From: Ramlibacter pallidus
Lineage (GTDB): Bacteria > Pseudomonadota > Gammaproteobacteria > Burkholderiales > Burkholderiaceae_C
Direction of reading: 5' to 3'
Assembly (NCBI RefSeq): GCF_015070875.1
Contig: NZ_JADDIV010000004.1
Location: 434,001 to 498,000 of the forward strand
Length of the DNA stretch: 64,000 nucleotides
This document shows positions 57,776 through 64,000 of this stretch, piece by piece. A program made the position numbers and the translations under genes. Position 1 is the first letter of the stretch, and each line of letters opens with the position of its first letter. The notes below the pieces were generated by a model. That model did not search any database, was not told the DNA's origin, and saw nothing but the letters and a program-made list of their open reading frames with translations.

Positions 57776-58051
57776 CTAGCGTTTCTCGCCGAAGCGCGCG
57801 ATCGACCGCTCCCGCGCCTTCGCCGCTTCGGCCTCGCGCGTGCGCGGTTCGGCGCTGGTCACCAGAGACTGGATCAGCTTGCGCGCCGACGCCGCCACTT
57901 CTTCCACGGCCTGGTCGAACGCCACTGCATTGGCTTTGGACGGCACGTTGAAGCCACTGAGCTTGCGCACGAACTGCAGCGAGGCATCGCGGATCTCGAG
58001 CTCCGTCGCCGGCGGCTCGAAGTTGAAGAGGGTCTTGATGTTGCGGCACAT
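57776..58051 (-). CDS. DUF2277 protein
   Basis: 91 residues from 58051, beginning MCRNIKTLFNFEPPATELEI, the unmistakable DUF2277 opening, then IRDASLQFVRKLSGFNVPSK. The C-terminus is a charged helix. Function unknown; the CRNIK cysteine and the following basic surface are conserved in the family. Convergent with ridA-like, divergent from the VOC gene. Confidence 0.93.
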   Translation of the reverse strand: MCRNIKTLFNFEPPATELEIRDASLQFVRKLSGFNVPSKANAVAFDQAVEEVAASARKLIQSLVTSAEPRTREAEAAKARERSIARFGEKR

Positions 58052-58136
58052 GCGGGGATGGTACGCGCGGAGGGAACCATGCCAGCTCGTCAGGACACGT
58101 GCGCTAGGCTCCCGTTTCCCGACAAGGAGAACGCCC

Positions 58137-58616
58137 ATGATCCCCAAGAACACGATCTGCCTCTGGTACGAAGGCAACGCACTGGAAGCCGCGCAGTTCT
58201 ACGCGAAGACCTTCCCGGACACCTCCGTCGGCGCCGTGCACCGCGCGCCGGGCGACTATCCCGCGGGCAAGGAAGACGATGTGCTGACGGTCGACTTCAC
58301 CGTGATGGGCATTCCCTGCATCGGCCTGAACGGCGGGCCGGTCTTCAAGCACAACGAAGCCTTCTCGTTCCAGGTCTCCACGGAAAACCAGGCGGAGACG
58401 GACCGCTTGTGGGACGCCATCGTCGGCAATGGCGGCCAGGAGAGCGTGTGCGGCTGGTGCAAGGACAAGTGGGGCATCTCGTGGCAGATCACGCCGCGCG
58501 TGCTGGTCGAGGCGACCACGGGCACGGACCGCGCGGCGGCCAAGCGGGCGTTCGACGCGATGATGAAGATGAAGAAGATCGACGTCGCCACGATCGAGGC
58601 CGCGCGACGCGGCTGA
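58137..58616 (+). CDS. VOC-family protein (PhnB/3-demethylubiquinone-like)
   Basis: 159 residues. Opening IPKNTICLWYEGNALEAAQF, then SVGAVHRAPGDYPAGKEDDV, PCIGLNGGPVFKHNEAFSFQ, and CGWCKDKWGISWQITPRVL, a PhnB-like vicinal oxygen chelate fold of the 3-demethylubiquinone-9 methyltransferase-like group. Likely binds a metal or small molecule; exact role unknown. AAGGAGAA precedes the start. Convergent with the HxlR gene (15-base gap). Confidence 0.92.
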   Translation: MIPKNTICLWYEGNALEAAQFYAKTFPDTSVGAVHRAPGDYPAGKEDDVLTVDFTVMGIPCIGLNGGPVFKHNEAFSFQVSTENQAETDRLWDAIVGNGGQESVCGWCKDKWGISWQITPRVLVEATTGTDRAAAKRAFDAMMKMKKIDVATIEAARRG

Positions 58617-58631
58617 CCGGACGCCGCGGCT

Positions 58632-59042
58632 TCAGAGGCCGTGCTCTTCGCGCAGCTGCGCCTGCAGCCGCTCGAGCGCGCGCGGGCTGCGGCCGACCAG
58701 GTCCACGGCCTCGGGCCTGCGCGTCTCCGGGTGGTGCCTCTGTGCCCAGGCACTCATCGCGATCACCACGGGCAGCAGGTCCAGCCCTTTTTCCGTGAGG
58801 CTGTAGATCGCCTTCTGCGCATGGCTGGGGTCGTCGTCGCGGCGGACGATGCCTTGTTCGACCAGCACGGCGAGCCGGTCGGCCAGCACGTTGCTGGAGA
58901 TGCCTTCCTCGGACTGCAGCAGCTGGCGGAAGTGGCGCTTGCCGGCGAACATCAGGTCGCGCACCACCAGCAGCGTCCAGCGGTCGCCGACGGCCTCCAG
59001 CGCGGTGCTGATGGGGCAGGTCGAGCGGTGGTCTTGTCGCAT
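58632..59042 (-). CDS. HxlR-family transcriptional regulator
   Basis: 136 residues from 59042. HxlR winged helix: CPISTALEAVGDRWTLLVVR (with the N-terminal Cys15 near residue 10), DLMFAGKRHFRQLLQSEEGI, SSNVLADRLAVLVEQGIVRR and a wing (PSHAQKAIYSLTEKG). It faces a GFA gene over an 83-base gap that is almost fully occupied by a long inverted repeat, its probable operator. HxlR-type cysteines often sense aldehydes or reactive species. Confidence 0.93.
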   Translation of the reverse strand: MRQDHRSTCPISTALEAVGDRWTLLVVRDLMFAGKRHFRQLLQSEEGISSNVLADRLAVLVEQGIVRRDDDPSHAQKAIYSLTEKGLDLLPVVIAMSAWAQRHHPETRRPEAVDLVGRSPRALERLQAQLREEHGL

Positions 59043-59056
59043 CGGCAGGATTCTAA

Positions 59057-59113
59057 ACTGGTTGCATTTCAAGATCGGTTATGCGACGATACCGATCTCG
59101 AAATGCAACCAGT
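59057..59113. promoter_or_regulatory. Long inverted repeat, probable HxlR operator
   Basis: The arm at 59057-59079 (ACTGGTTGCATTTC then AAGATCGGT) is repeated inverted at 59091-59113, with one mismatch over 23 bases and an 11-base centre. Each arm carries TTGCAT, a possible -35 for either direction. It fills the gap between hxlR-type and GFA start codons. Confidence 0.7.
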
Positions 59114-59125
59114 CAAGGACATGCG

Positions 59126-59548
59126 ATGACCTATCGGCGCTATCACGGGAGCTGCCACTGCCAGGCGGTGCGCTACGAAGCGGGGTTCGATCTTTCGGAC
59201 GGCACCAACCGCTGCAACTGCTCGATCTGCAGCAAGGCGCGGGCCTGGTTCCTCTTCGTGCGCGGCGATGCGTTCCAGCTGCTGGCGGGCGAGGAGCACC
59301 TGGGCAGCTATCGCTGGCAGCCGCCGGGGCAGGCCGAGCCTTTCCTGGACTACCGGTTCTGCCTGCGTTGCGGCATCCGCGTGTTCGCCACCGGCGAGTG
59401 GGACCGGATGGGCGGGCGTTTCTACGCCTTGCACGTGCCCACCGTCGACGACGTCGACCGCGAGGAACTGGTGAACGCGCCGCTGAACTTCATCGACAAC
59501 GCCCACGACCGGCCGGACCGCGCGCCGGCGGATACGCGGTTGATGTGA
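59126..59548 (+). CDS. GFA/CENP-V-family zinc protein
   Basis: 140 residues from 59126, with CAAGGA upstream and the inverted repeat ending 12 bases before. Zinc cysteines: Cys10/Cys12 (GSCHCQ), Cys30/Cys32/Cys35 (RCNCSIC) and Cys79/Cys82 (FCLRCG). The beta-tent GFA fold, potentially binding a thiol adduct such as S-hydroxymethylglutathione. Expected to be regulated by the divergent HxlR protein, which would fit an aldehyde response (inference). Confidence 0.92.
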   Translation: MTYRRYHGSCHCQAVRYEAGFDLSDGTNRCNCSICSKARAWFLFVRGDAFQLLAGEEHLGSYRWQPPGQAEPFLDYRFCLRCGIRVFATGEWDRMGGRFYALHVPTVDDVDREELVNAPLNFIDNAHDRPDRAPADTRLM

Positions 59549-59578
59549 GGGCGTGGGACGGCCGCGCCGTGGCTGGCG

Positions 59579-60652
59579 TCAGCCCGCCGCGCGGGATTGC
59601 AGGCGCAGGCCCGACAGCGTGGCCCGCGCGACGTCGAGCGCGGTGTGCACCTGCCCGCCTTCGACGGAAAGCTGCAGGTCCAGCGTCCCTTCCAGCTGGC
59701 CGATCGCCAGGCGATGCCCGGCCCCATCCACCGCCGCGCCGCGGACGGACAGCGAGGCCACGTTGACGTGGACGCCGCGGCCGACCGCTTGCGAGTGCAG
59801 GCGCACCAGGTTGTGGCCGGCCGCGCGTCCGTCCAGCTCGGCCTGCAGCCCGCCGGCCGCCAGTTTCCCGTCGCCGAGTTGCACATGGCCCTGCAACGCC
59901 GTGCGGGCCAGCAGCATGCGGGCCTGTGCGGTGAGGCCGAGCGCAGGGGAGGCCGCAGGCTGGCGCAGGAGGGACTCGAGGAAGGGCTGCAGTTGCAGGT
60001 GGCCGCGCTTCGTGTCCCAGGGACCGGGCAGGGCGCTGCGCCGCTCGTACTCCACACCCGCCACCGGCGCGGACGCGAACTGGTACAGGTAGCTGCGGCC
60101 GTTGGGCGCATCCACGTGGATGCCCATGCGGCTGACGCCCATGCGCGAGTCCGGGCCGACGTGTTCGACCGTGGCTTCGTTGAAGTCGACGTGGCCGGCG
60201 CGGATCGGCACAGTGACGTCCGCGTCGAAGATCAGCGTGGCGTCGACGATCTCGGCGTGGAGCGTGCCGTCGGCGGTGGCGAGGGGGGCGAGCGACGGAG
60301 CCGCCGCGCTCGTGCGTGCCTGCGCGCTGGCCGGCGTCACCGGCCCGGAGACTTTCACATCCGTGAGCTCCACGCGCGCTGCCTGCAGGCTCCAGAGACG
60401 CGGCTGCGCCCCGGGCTGGACCTGCGCAACCAGCCCGTGCGCCACGAGCTGCCCGATGTCCAGCGCGAGCGGCCCGCTGGCGAGCCGGAGCGATGCCGCT
60501 TCCAGCCGCGCGATGCGGATCTCGAACCGCCCGTCCCGTGAACCCACGGCCAGCCCCTCGACCGCGATGCGGTTGCCGGCATCCGTGCCCGCCGGCGGCG
60601 ACGCCAGCCCGAGCAGGAAGTCGATGATCGAAGCCGCGGCGGGACCGGCCAT
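59579..60652 (-). CDS. Hypothetical beta-rich protein at the end of the molybdenum hydroxylase operon
   Basis: 357 residues. No signal peptide; a short hydrophobic start (AAASIIDFLLGLA) is too weak for a membrane helix. The sequence is a long series of amphipathic beta-strands with leucine and valine in alternation (GRFEIRIARLEAASLRLASG; LQLSVEGGQVHTALDVARAT), an AsmA/translocation-like repeat pattern. No family recognised. It starts 3 bases after the molybdopterin subunit stop and is thus part of that operon. Confidence 0.7.
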   Translation of the reverse strand: MAGPAAASIIDFLLGLASPPAGTDAGNRIAVEGLAVGSRDGRFEIRIARLEAASLRLASGPLALDIGQLVAHGLVAQVQPGAQPRLWSLQAARVELTDVKVSGPVTPASAQARTSAAAPSLAPLATADGTLHAEIVDATLIFDADVTVPIRAGHVDFNEATVEHVGPDSRMGVSRMGIHVDAPNGRSYLYQFASAPVAGVEYERRSALPGPWDTKRGHLQLQPFLESLLRQPAASPALGLTAQARMLLARTALQGHVQLGDGKLAAGGLQAELDGRAAGHNLVRLHSQAVGRGVHVNVASLSVRGAAVDGAGHRLAIGQLEGTLDLQLSVEGGQVHTALDVARATLSGLRLQSRAAG

Positions 60653-60655
60653 GCC

Positions 60656-62869
60656 TCAGGCGGCCATCGGCATCTTCCCGATCAACTTGTCCAGCGTGAT
60701 CGGATAGTCCCGCACGCGGACGCCGGTGGCGTTGTAGATCGCGATGGCGATCGCCGCGCTCACGCCGCACAGGCCCAGCTCGCCGACACCCTTGGCCTTC
60801 ATCGGCGAAGAGACCGGGTCCGCTTCATCCAGGAAGATCACGTCCTGGTGCGGGATGTCGGCGTGCACCGGCACCTCGTAGCCGGCCAGGTCGTGGTTGA
60901 CGAAGAAGCCGCGGCGCGTGTCGACCGCCAGCTCTTCCATCAGCGCCGCGCCGACGCCCATGGTCATCGCGCCGATCACCTGGCTGCGCGCGGACGTGGG
61001 GTTCAGGATGCGGCCGGCGGCGCACACGGCCAGCATGCGGCGCACGCGCGTCTCGCCCGTGTGGGCATCGACGGCCACTTCCACGAAGTGCGCCGCGAAG
61101 GTCGATTGCTGGTATTTCTTGTCCAGGTCGCCGTACTCGATGAAGTCCTCGGCGGAGAGCCCCTGGGTTCCCGCGACTTCCGCCAGCGGCACGACGCGCT
61201 CGCCGGCGCGGATGGTGCCGTCCGTGAACACGGCTTCCGTGGCGGACATGCCGGCCTTCTTCGCGACCGCTTCGCGCAGCTTCATGCACGCCGCGTAGAC
61301 GCCCGATGTGGCGTTGTTCGCGCCCCATTGGCCGCCCGACCCGGCGGACACGGGGAAGCTGGAATCGCCCAGGCGCACGAACACCTTCGCCAGCGGCACG
61401 CCCATCATCTCGGCCGCCGTCTGGGCAATGATCGTGTACGAGCCGGTGCCGATGTCCGTCATGTCGGTCTCCACCGTCACGACGCCGCGGTTGTCCAGCC
61501 GCACGCGCGCACCGGACTTCGTCAGCAGGTTGTTGCGGAAGCCGGCGGCGACGCCGAGACCCACGAGCCACTGGCCTTCGCGGACCTGGCCCGGCCGCGC
61601 GTTGCGCTTGCTCCAGCCGAAGCGCTCGGCCCCGGTGCGCAGGCACTGCACCAGCTGGCGCTGCGAGAACGGGCGCCGCTCCTTGGCCTCGGGGTCGACC
61701 TGCGTGTCGTTGACGATGCGGAACTCCACCGGGTCCATGCCCAGCTTCTCCGCCATTTCGTCCATCGCGATCTCCAGCGCCATCATGCCGGGCGCCTCGC
61801 CCGGGGCGCGCAGCGCGTTGCCCTCGGGCAGGTCCAGCACCGCCAGCCGCGTCGTGGTCAGGCGGTCGGCGCCGGCGTAGAGCAGGCGCGTCTGGTTGAC
61901 CGCCGTCTCGGCGGAGCCGTCCGGCAGGTTGCCGTTCCAGCCTTCGTGGGCGATGGCCGTGATCTTCCCGTCACGGCCCGCGCCGATGCGGATGCGCTGG
62001 ATGGTCGCCGGCCGGTGCGTGGTGTTGTTCGCCATCAGCGGGCGCTGCAGGGCCACCTTCACCGGCCGCTTGACCATGCGGGCGCCGAGGGCCGCCAGCA
62101 CGGCGTCGGCCCGCACGAAGAGCTTGCCGCCGAAGCCGCCGCCGATGAAGGGCGACACCAGGCGCACGTTCGCCTTCGGGATGCCCAGCGTCTTGGCCAT
62201 GTCGCCGACGCTCCAGGCGATCATCTGGTTGGAGGTCCACACCGTCAGCTTGTCGCCCTTCCATGCGGCGATGGACGCGTGCGGCTCCATCATGGCGTGC
62301 GTCTGGTCGGGCGTGGTGTAGGTCGCGTCGAACTGCACCGGCGCGCGTGCATAGGCGCCGGCGAAGTCGCCCACCTTCGATTCCGGGGGGCCGGCGAAGG
62401 GCGTGGGCTTGGCCAGCTGCGCGCCGGCCTTCTCCGCCTCCAGGTCGAACTTGCCCGGGGAGCGTTCGTACGTGATGCGCACCAGCTGCGCGGCGGCACG
62501 CGCCTGCTCGAAGGTGGTCGCCACCACCAGCGCGACGGCCTGGTGGTAATGGTCGATGGCCGGGCCGCCCAGGAGCTTTGCCGTGTTGAAGTCGCCCTTG
62601 CCCAGCTTGCCTGCGTTGCGGGCCGTGACGATCGCCAGCACGCCCGGCGCCGCACGCGCCGCCTTCAGGTCCATGGAGGCGATCCGGCCCTTGGCGATGC
62701 CGGCGCCGACGACATAGCCGTAGACGGCGTCGGGCGCGGCGTCGTGGCGCTCGTAGGCATACGGCGCGGTGCCGGTGGTCTTGAGCGGCCCGTCGACGCG
62801 CTCGGTCGGCTTGCCGACGACCTTGAGCTGGTCGATCGGGTTGGTGGTGGCGGGGGTCGTGAATTTCAT
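60656..62869 (-). CDS. Molybdopterin-binding subunit of a xanthine-dehydrogenase-family enzyme (PaoC-like)
   Basis: 737 residues from 62869. The large subunit: aldehyde/xanthine oxidase hammerhead (YERHDAAPDAVYGYVVGAGI), then the molybdenum cofactor domains with SPFIGGGFGGKLFVRADAVL, RAPGEAPGMMALEIAMDEMA, SGGQWGANNATSG and the catalytic glutamate Glu697 in KGVGELGLCG. Together with a [4Fe-4S]-bearing FAD subunit and a [2Fe-2S] subunit it resembles the periplasmic aldehyde oxidoreductase PaoABC. The substrate, an aldehyde or N-heterocycle, is not certain. Confidence 0.93.
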   Translation of the reverse strand: MKFTTPATTNPIDQLKVVGKPTERVDGPLKTTGTAPYAYERHDAAPDAVYGYVVGAGIAKGRIASMDLKAARAAPGVLAIVTARNAGKLGKGDFNTAKLLGGPAIDHYHQAVALVVATTFEQARAAAQLVRITYERSPGKFDLEAEKAGAQLAKPTPFAGPPESKVGDFAGAYARAPVQFDATYTTPDQTHAMMEPHASIAAWKGDKLTVWTSNQMIAWSVGDMAKTLGIPKANVRLVSPFIGGGFGGKLFVRADAVLAALGARMVKRPVKVALQRPLMANNTTHRPATIQRIRIGAGRDGKITAIAHEGWNGNLPDGSAETAVNQTRLLYAGADRLTTTRLAVLDLPEGNALRAPGEAPGMMALEIAMDEMAEKLGMDPVEFRIVNDTQVDPEAKERRPFSQRQLVQCLRTGAERFGWSKRNARPGQVREGQWLVGLGVAAGFRNNLLTKSGARVRLDNRGVVTVETDMTDIGTGSYTIIAQTAAEMMGVPLAKVFVRLGDSSFPVSAGSGGQWGANNATSGVYAACMKLREAVAKKAGMSATEAVFTDGTIRAGERVVPLAEVAGTQGLSAEDFIEYGDLDKKYQQSTFAAHFVEVAVDAHTGETRVRRMLAVCAAGRILNPTSARSQVIGAMTMGVGAALMEELAVDTRRGFFVNHDLAGYEVPVHADIPHQDVIFLDEADPVSSPMKAKGVGELGLCGVSAAIAIAIYNATGVRVRDYPITLDKLIGKMPMAA

Positions 62870-62871
62870 GC

Positions 62872-63822
62872 TCAGCTCCTCGCCTGCGCCAACGCGGCGG
62901 CCAGCGTGCGTTCCACCAGGGGAACCTTGAAGGCGTTGTCGTCGGTGGGCCGGGCGTCCGCCAGCAGGCGGGTGGTCACGGCCCTGGCGCCCTGCGGCAG
63001 CGCCGCTTCGGCGGCGGCATCGCGCCAGGGCTTGTGCGCCACGCCGCCGAGGGCCACGCGGCCGGTGCCGTCCCGCTGCACGATGGCGGCCACGGACACC
63101 AGCGCGAAGGCGTAGGAGGCGCGGTCGCGCACCTTGCGGTAGACCTGCACGCCGCCCGCGGGACGCGGCAGCGTGACGGCGGTGATCAATTCGTCGCGCT
63201 GCAGCGTGGTGTCGATGTGCGGCGTGTCGCCCGGGAGGCGGTGGAAGTCGGCGATCGGGATCACGCGGCGGCTGCCATCCGGCTTCACCGTCTCGACGTT
63301 CGCGTCCAGCACGCGCATCGCCACGGCCATGTCGCTGGGATGCGTGGCGATGCAGGCGCTGCTGCTGCCGACGATGGCCAGCTGCCGGCTGAAGCCGCCG
63401 ATGGCGCTGCAGCCGCTGCCCGGCTGGCGCTTGTTGCACGGCTGGTCGGTGTCGTAGAAGTAGGGGCAGCGCGTGCGCTGCAGCAGGTTGCCGGCGGTGG
63501 TCGCGCGGTTGCGCAGTTGCCCCGAGGCGCCGGCGAGGAGGGCACGCGACAGCACCCCATAGTCGCGCCGCACGCGTTCGTCGGCCGCCAGTGCGGTGTT
63601 GCGGACCATCGCACCGATGCGCAGGCCGCCCTCCGGTGTCGCCTCGATCCGGTCGAGCGCCAGCGCGTTCACGTCCACGAGGTGGGTGGGCGCCTCGATC
63701 TGCAGCTTCATCAGGTCCAGCAGGTTGGTGCCGCCGGCGATGAACTTGGCCGAGGGGTTGCGTGCCACGGCAGCGGCGGCTTCGGCCGGCGTGTTCGCGC
63801 GTTCGTAGGTGAAGGGTTTCAT
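62872..63822 (-). CDS. FAD-binding subunit with extra cysteine cluster (PaoB-like)
   Basis: 316 residues. FAD-binding PCMH-type domain: [52 protein letters not shown], then a CO-dehydrogenase-flavoprotein C-terminal domain. The insert around 119-157 carries Cys119, Cys129, Cys138 and Cys157, the four ligands of the additional [4Fe-4S] cluster known in PaoB. It ends 2 bases before the molybdopterin subunit start and overlaps the [2Fe-2S] subunit gene by 4 bases. Confidence 0.92.
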   Translation of the reverse strand: MKPFTYERANTPAEAAAAVARNPSAKFIAGGTNLLDLMKLQIEAPTHLVDVNALALDRIEATPEGGLRIGAMVRNTALAADERVRRDYGVLSRALLAGASGQLRNRATTAGNLLQRTRCPYFYDTDQPCNKRQPGSGCSAIGGFSRQLAIVGSSSACIATHPSDMAVAMRVLDANVETVKPDGSRRVIPIADFHRLPGDTPHIDTTLQRDELITAVTLPRPAGGVQVYRKVRDRASYAFALVSVAAIVQRDGTGRVALGGVAHKPWRDAAAEAALPQGARAVTTRLLADARPTDDNAFKVPLVERTLAAALAQARS

Positions 63823-64000
63823 GTGCGCACCCCGCCCACTTCGGCCACGGCATCGACGATGTTCGAGTAGGCGCCGCAGCGGCAGATGTTGCCGCTCATG
63901 CGCTCGCGCAGTTCTTCCACCGACAGCAGCGGCCGGGCCGTGAGGTCCGCGGTGACGTGGCTGGGAACGCCGCGGCGGATCTCGTCCAGCGTGCCGACGG
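63819..64000 (-). CDS. [2Fe-2S] subunit of the molybdenum hydroxylase, cut by the window end
   Basis: Only the last 59 codons are present, with the start outside the window. They read with [20 protein letters not shown] and then SNIVDAV, the C-terminal CxRC motif of the second [2Fe-2S] cluster of xanthine-dehydrogenase-type small subunits (PaoA-like). It passes electrons between molybdenum and FAD. The stop overlaps the FAD subunit start by 4 bases (ATGA), giving the order 2Fe-2S, FAD, molybdopterin. Confidence 0.92.
   Translation of the reverse strand, partial: VGTLDEIRRGVPSHVTADLTARPLLSVEELRERMSGNICRCGAYSNIVDAVAEVGGVRT

Noticed and set aside
60656..63853. One very long protein of 1065 residues for the molybdenum subunit
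   Set aside because: The N-terminal 328 residues are the FAD subunit gene read in another frame; the real start is at 62869.

Overview
The window is a very GC-rich stretch (about 70% by eye) of a bacterial chromosome. It is most likely from a betaproteobacterium of the Burkholderiales, family Comamonadaceae (Ramlibacter/Variovorax-like). The reasons are the many orphan tripartite-tricarboxylate (Bug/TctC) binding proteins, the dense LysR/IclR/MarR-type regulators, the PACE efflux protein, and small DUF families typical of that group. It reads as ordinary chromosome: about 80 protein genes, mostly in short operons with 1- or 4-base overlaps. I see no rRNA or tRNA, no insertion sequence, no phage and no CRISPR.

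Layout. 1-3.8 kb: amidohydrolase, a small unknown protein and a pair of related membrane-anchored unknowns. 3.8-6.9 kb: IclR regulator facing a TRAP binding protein translationally coupled to a type II dehydroquinase. 7-10 kb: PepSY protein plus a sensor kinase/response regulator pair. 10-14 kb: Tat-exported S9 peptidase and a DrrAB-type ABC exporter. 14-22.9 kb: alpha/beta hydrolase, DUF1304, LysR, SnoaL/quinone-reductase/OsmC operon, MFS pump under a TipA-like MerR regulator, ArsR facing a threonine-dehydratase-like/FlK-like thioesterase pair. 22.9-24.2 kb: a frameshifted DUF3253 gene and a ProQ/FinO RNA chaperone. 24.2-34.4 kb: cupin plus two Bug proteins, AraC/GNAT, LysR facing TauE, GFA, YciI, Bug, RibD-like reductase, hydrolase. 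34.5-42.2 kb: AzlCD exporter, NmrA/LysR pair, cupin facing a MerR regulator over a SoxR-box-like promoter, PACE transporter, EnvZ/OmpR-like pair. 42.3-50.6 kb: secreted and lipoprotein genes, Bug plus ABC binding protein facing MarR, a serine hydrolase broken by an amber codon, CSD-DUF1294 protein, a cyclic-nucleotide-domain flavoprotein. 50.7-56.3 kb: YciI, a compact beta-lactamase-like/M15-like/glutamate-cysteine-ligase-like operon, then a MASE1 sensor kinase with a receiver-only partner. 56.3-64 kb: LysR/RidA, DUF2277, VOC protein, HxlR facing GFA over a long inverted repeat, and a molybdenum hydroxylase operon (PaoABC-like) cut by the right end.

The strongest candidate for something not yet described is the overlapping three-gene cassette at 51.26-53.90 kb: a class A beta-lactamase-like serine enzyme, an M15-like peptidase homologue with an altered metal motif, and a GCS-fold ligase, all without export signals. 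Other points of interest are a set of unusually clean operators in divergent regions (5.38, 9.95, 20.08, 21.45, 29.33, 39.14, 42.23 and 59.08 kb), two genes broken by single-base events, a Bug protein without a signal peptide, and a thioredoxin-reductase-like enzyme without its redox cysteines.
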